From: Nitrospiraceae bacterium UBA6898
GTDB taxonomy: Bacteria; Nitrospirota; Thermodesulfovibrionia; Thermodesulfovibrionales; UBA6898
Assembly: GCA_002448975.1 (NCBI GenBank)
Contig: DKBO01000182.1
Location: 6,197 to 20,904 of the forward strand
Length of the DNA: 14,708 nucleotides
Direction: 5' to 3'
Under the pieces are notes generated by a model. It saw nothing but the letters and a program-made list of their open reading frames with translations, had not been told where the DNA came from and ran no database searches. Below, piece by piece: positions 13,158-14,708 of the stretch. The first letter of the stretch is position 1; each line of letters begins with the position of its first letter. The translations under genes were made by a program, and so were the position numbers.

Positions 13158-13832
13158 TTACTTGTCTCTGCGTCCCAGCTTCGCCCGGGTCATGTCGCTG
13201 CGCAGAAGGCGGGTACTGCGCATGTCGGCATCTGTCAAATCCGCCCCGGCGAGGCTCACCTCGAGGAGGACAGCATCCCGGAGGTCCGCAGAGGAAAGGT
13301 CAGCTCCATTTAGGTCAACACCGTGGAGCTTGGCGTTGCGAAGAATTGCGCCGGACAACACGGCACCGATCATGCTCGAACCATAGGCGTCGACCGCATC
13401 GAGAACCGCGTTTCTGAACTGCACCAGAGCAGCATCGGACATCTGCAGGTTTGCTCCGGTGAGATCGGCTTCATTGAAATTCGCCCCCGGCATCTTAGCA
13501 TTGGCAAAATTCGCCCGCTGCAGCATGCACCCGGAAAAATCGGCACCGGAGAAGGTCGAGAAGCTCATGTCCGCGCCGGCAGCGACCGACTTCCTGAACC
13601 TGGCTCCGGTAAAATTCGAGCTGCTGAGGTCGCATCCGGAGAGGTCACACTCTTCGAAGCTTGACATACTGAAGTTGGCTTTGGACAGCTTGGTACCTTT
13701 AAAATCAGATCCGTTAAAATTTACTGCAATAAGATCGAGGTTCTCAAGATTAATCCCGGTAAGATCGTATCCCGCAAGAATACCGGTAGCGGCAGCGAGG
13801 TCAATTACCTGTTTGCGTGTAAGATGCTTCAT
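13158..13832 (-). CDS. pentapeptide-repeat protein
   Basis: The product has 224 residues. After a short N-terminal region (MKHLTRKQVIDLAAATGI) nearly the whole chain is built of five-residue A(D/N)Lxx-type repeats, from about residue 22 to 216: for example DLTGINLENLDLIAVNFNGS, GADFSGCMLQRANFANAKM and GVDLNGADLSSADLRDAVL. Such repeats fold into a right-handed quadrilateral beta-helix. Members range from topoisomerase-binding DNA mimics (Qnr, MfpA) to structural or secreted proteins, and nothing here selects one. There is no signal peptide or membrane helix. The ATG has AGGAG six bases upstream. The stop is close to the DsrE promoter, and the helicase gene ends 42 bases upstream, so it may be read from the helicase transcript. 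Confidence 0.92.
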   Translation of the reverse strand: MKHLTRKQVIDLAAATGILAGYDLTGINLENLDLIAVNFNGSDFKGTKLSKANFSMSSFEECDLSGCDLSSSNFTGARFRKSVAAGADMSFSTFSGADFSGCMLQRANFANAKMPGANFNEADLTGANLQMSDAALVQFRNAVLDAVDAYGSSMIGAVLSGAILRNAKLHGVDLNGADLSSADLRDAVLLEVSLAGADLTDADMRSTRLLRSDMTRAKLGRRDK

Positions 13833-13874
13833 AGCGGCTCCTACCGCTGTCCCTCGTTTTCCTCTGATCGCAGA

Positions 13875-14708
13875 TCAGCCCTGCGGGGAATGCGCAGCAG
13901 GGGGTCTGCCTGGCTTTCGGCGGCGTTTCTTCGTGCCGGCTTTCAGCGACTGGTTTTCCTGCCGGGGCGCAGGCCTCATGTGCTGACCCCTTCCCCGAGG
14001 TTTTTCCGGTCCCCCTTTTTTCGGGTGCGGTCTCTCCCTCTGACGAAGCGCACTCTGAACCTTCTCATAGCCCGTAACTACCAGCTCGTCGGTTACCGGA
14101 ATGACCGGTATCTTCTGTCTGATATATTCTTCGACGTCTGGCAGCGAGTAGACGTAATCCTCGCAAGCCAGGCTGATTGCCTTTCCGCTTGCACCGGCGC
14201 GCGCCGTCCTGCCGATACGGTGGACGTAATCCTCTGCGTCCTGCGGCAGGTCATAATTGATCACATGGGTGACGCCGTCCACGTGAAGTCCTCTGCTTGC
14301 GACATCCGTTGCAATAAGGATGGAGAGCGTGCCGTTCTTAAAGCGGTTGAGAACCTTCAGGCGTTTTTCCTGCGGCAAATCACCGGTGATGGCAGCCGAA
14401 GAGAAGCCGTTTGCATTCAGGAAGAGCTTCAGCCTGTCTGCCGTTGATTTCATGTTGCAGAAGATGATGTAGTGACCTCCGGTTTCGCGTTTCAAAAGAC
14501 CGAGCAGCAGACCGCGTTTCTCGTCCTTACTCACATGGTAAAGCTCCTGATCGACCACATCGACGGTCATCTTTTCGGGTGTTACCGAGAACCGCTCGGG
14601 GTTATTCATATGTTCATAGCAGAGCTCCATGACGCGGCTTGAAAGGGTAGCCGAAAAAAGCATGGATTGCCGCTGATCATAGGGGGACATTCTTCTGAGC
14701 AGGAAGCG
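13875..14708 (-). CDS. DEAD-box RNA helicase, C-terminal part
   Basis: The frame is open to the right edge, so the N-terminal ATPase motifs (Q, I, Ia, DEAD) lie beyond the window; 277 residues are visible. They begin in motif III (SMLFSATLS, SAT), followed by the helicase C domain: motif IV (YIIFCNMKS), motif V (ILIATDVASRGLHVDGV) and motif VI (HRIGRTARAG). After about residue 205 of the visible part comes a strongly basic tail (RQRERPHPKKGG, GTKKRRRKPGRPP), typical of RhlE/RhlB-like bacterial helicases and suited to RNA binding. The enzyme unwinds short RNA duplexes using ATP; candidate roles are ribosome assembly or RNA decay. A short inverted repeat CTGATC-GCA-GATCAG (13864-13878) overlaps its stop codon. 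Which paralog this is cannot be decided without the missing half. Confidence 0.93.
   Translation of the reverse strand, partial: RFLLRRMSPYDQRQSMLFSATLSSRVMELCYEHMNNPERFSVTPEKMTVDVVDQELYHVSKDEKRGLLLGLLKRETGGHYIIFCNMKSTADRLKLFLNANGFSSAAITGDLPQEKRLKVLNRFKNGTLSILIATDVASRGLHVDGVTHVINYDLPQDAEDYVHRIGRTARAGASGKAISLACEDYVYSLPDVEEYIRQKIPVIPVTDELVVTGYEKVQSALRQRERPHPKKGGPEKPRGRGQHMRPAPRQENQSLKAGTKKRRRKPGRPPAAHSPQG

Noticed and set aside
13158..13832. The repeated pattern in this segment as DNA-level tandem repeats or CRISPR-like array
   Set aside because: The periodicity is at the protein level (pentapeptide repeats); the DNA copies differ and there are no spacers.
13824..14447. 207-residue open frame on the plus strand
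   Set aside because: Antisense to the helicase C-terminal domain with motifs IV-VI intact on the other strand.

Overview
This window is ordinary-density bacterial chromosome with moderate GC, good AGGAG-type ribosome binding sites and sigma70-like promoters. It carries no tRNA, rRNA, insertion sequence, phage gene or CRISPR array that I can see. The gene mix points to an environmental Gram-negative anaerobe or facultative bacterium: a B12-type radical SAM protein, DUF2845, a PilZ protein, DUF4149, an AEC permease, a QueG-like iron-sulfur protein, a DsrE-like protein and several lipobox lipoproteins. Nitrospirota or the former Deltaproteobacteria would fit, but the sequence alone does not settle it.

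Layout. 1-2140 (minus): a radical SAM protein that runs off the left edge, then (upstream of it) a two-gene envelope unit made of a DUF2845 protein and a small lipoprotein. 2141-2385: a divergent regulatory region. 2386-4324 (plus): a small gene whose reading frame changes midway, a degenerate-receiver/PilZ protein, a hotdog acyl-CoA thioesterase and a DUF4149 membrane protein. 4348-5283 (minus): an AEC permease, divergent from 5435-7428 (plus), which encodes a membrane-anchored HAMP-GGDEF protein translationally coupled to a coiled-coil lipoprotein. 7440-8102 (minus): a glycerophosphodiester phosphodiesterase. 8327-8872 (plus): a secreted SYLF-domain protein behind a perfect-consensus promoter. 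9005-9751 (minus): a membrane DUF1499 protein. 9885-11897 (plus): a possible 34-residue leader ORF, a YHS-domain lipoprotein, a TfoX N-terminal-domain protein, a short QueG-like iron-sulfur protein and a small glycine-rich membrane protein. 11950-14708 (minus): a DUF1232 membrane protein, a DsrE-like protein, a pentapeptide-repeat protein and the C-terminal part of a DEAD-box RNA helicase that runs off the right edge.

Themes. Two proteins belong to cyclic-di-GMP signalling. The PilZ protein keeps both ligand-binding motifs but has lost its receiver phospho-acceptor. The GGDEF protein has a GGDDF signature and sits where a histidine kinase would be expected beside a QseG-like lipoprotein. Many of the other genes are envelope proteins. 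Several promoters lie so close to their start codons that the mRNAs should be leaderless or nearly so (AEC permease, GGDEF protein, QueG-like protein).

I found no complete, clearly new multi-gene system such as a defence or secretion island. The most unusual items are the frame-shifted small gene ahead of the PilZ gene, the GGDEF/lipoprotein pair, and the leaderless start architecture. No stretch longer than 300 bases lacks a gene. The largest gaps are 1150-1394 (no convincing gene or site), 2141-2385, 8103-8326, 9752-9884 and 12421-12696; the sites I can support in them are listed.
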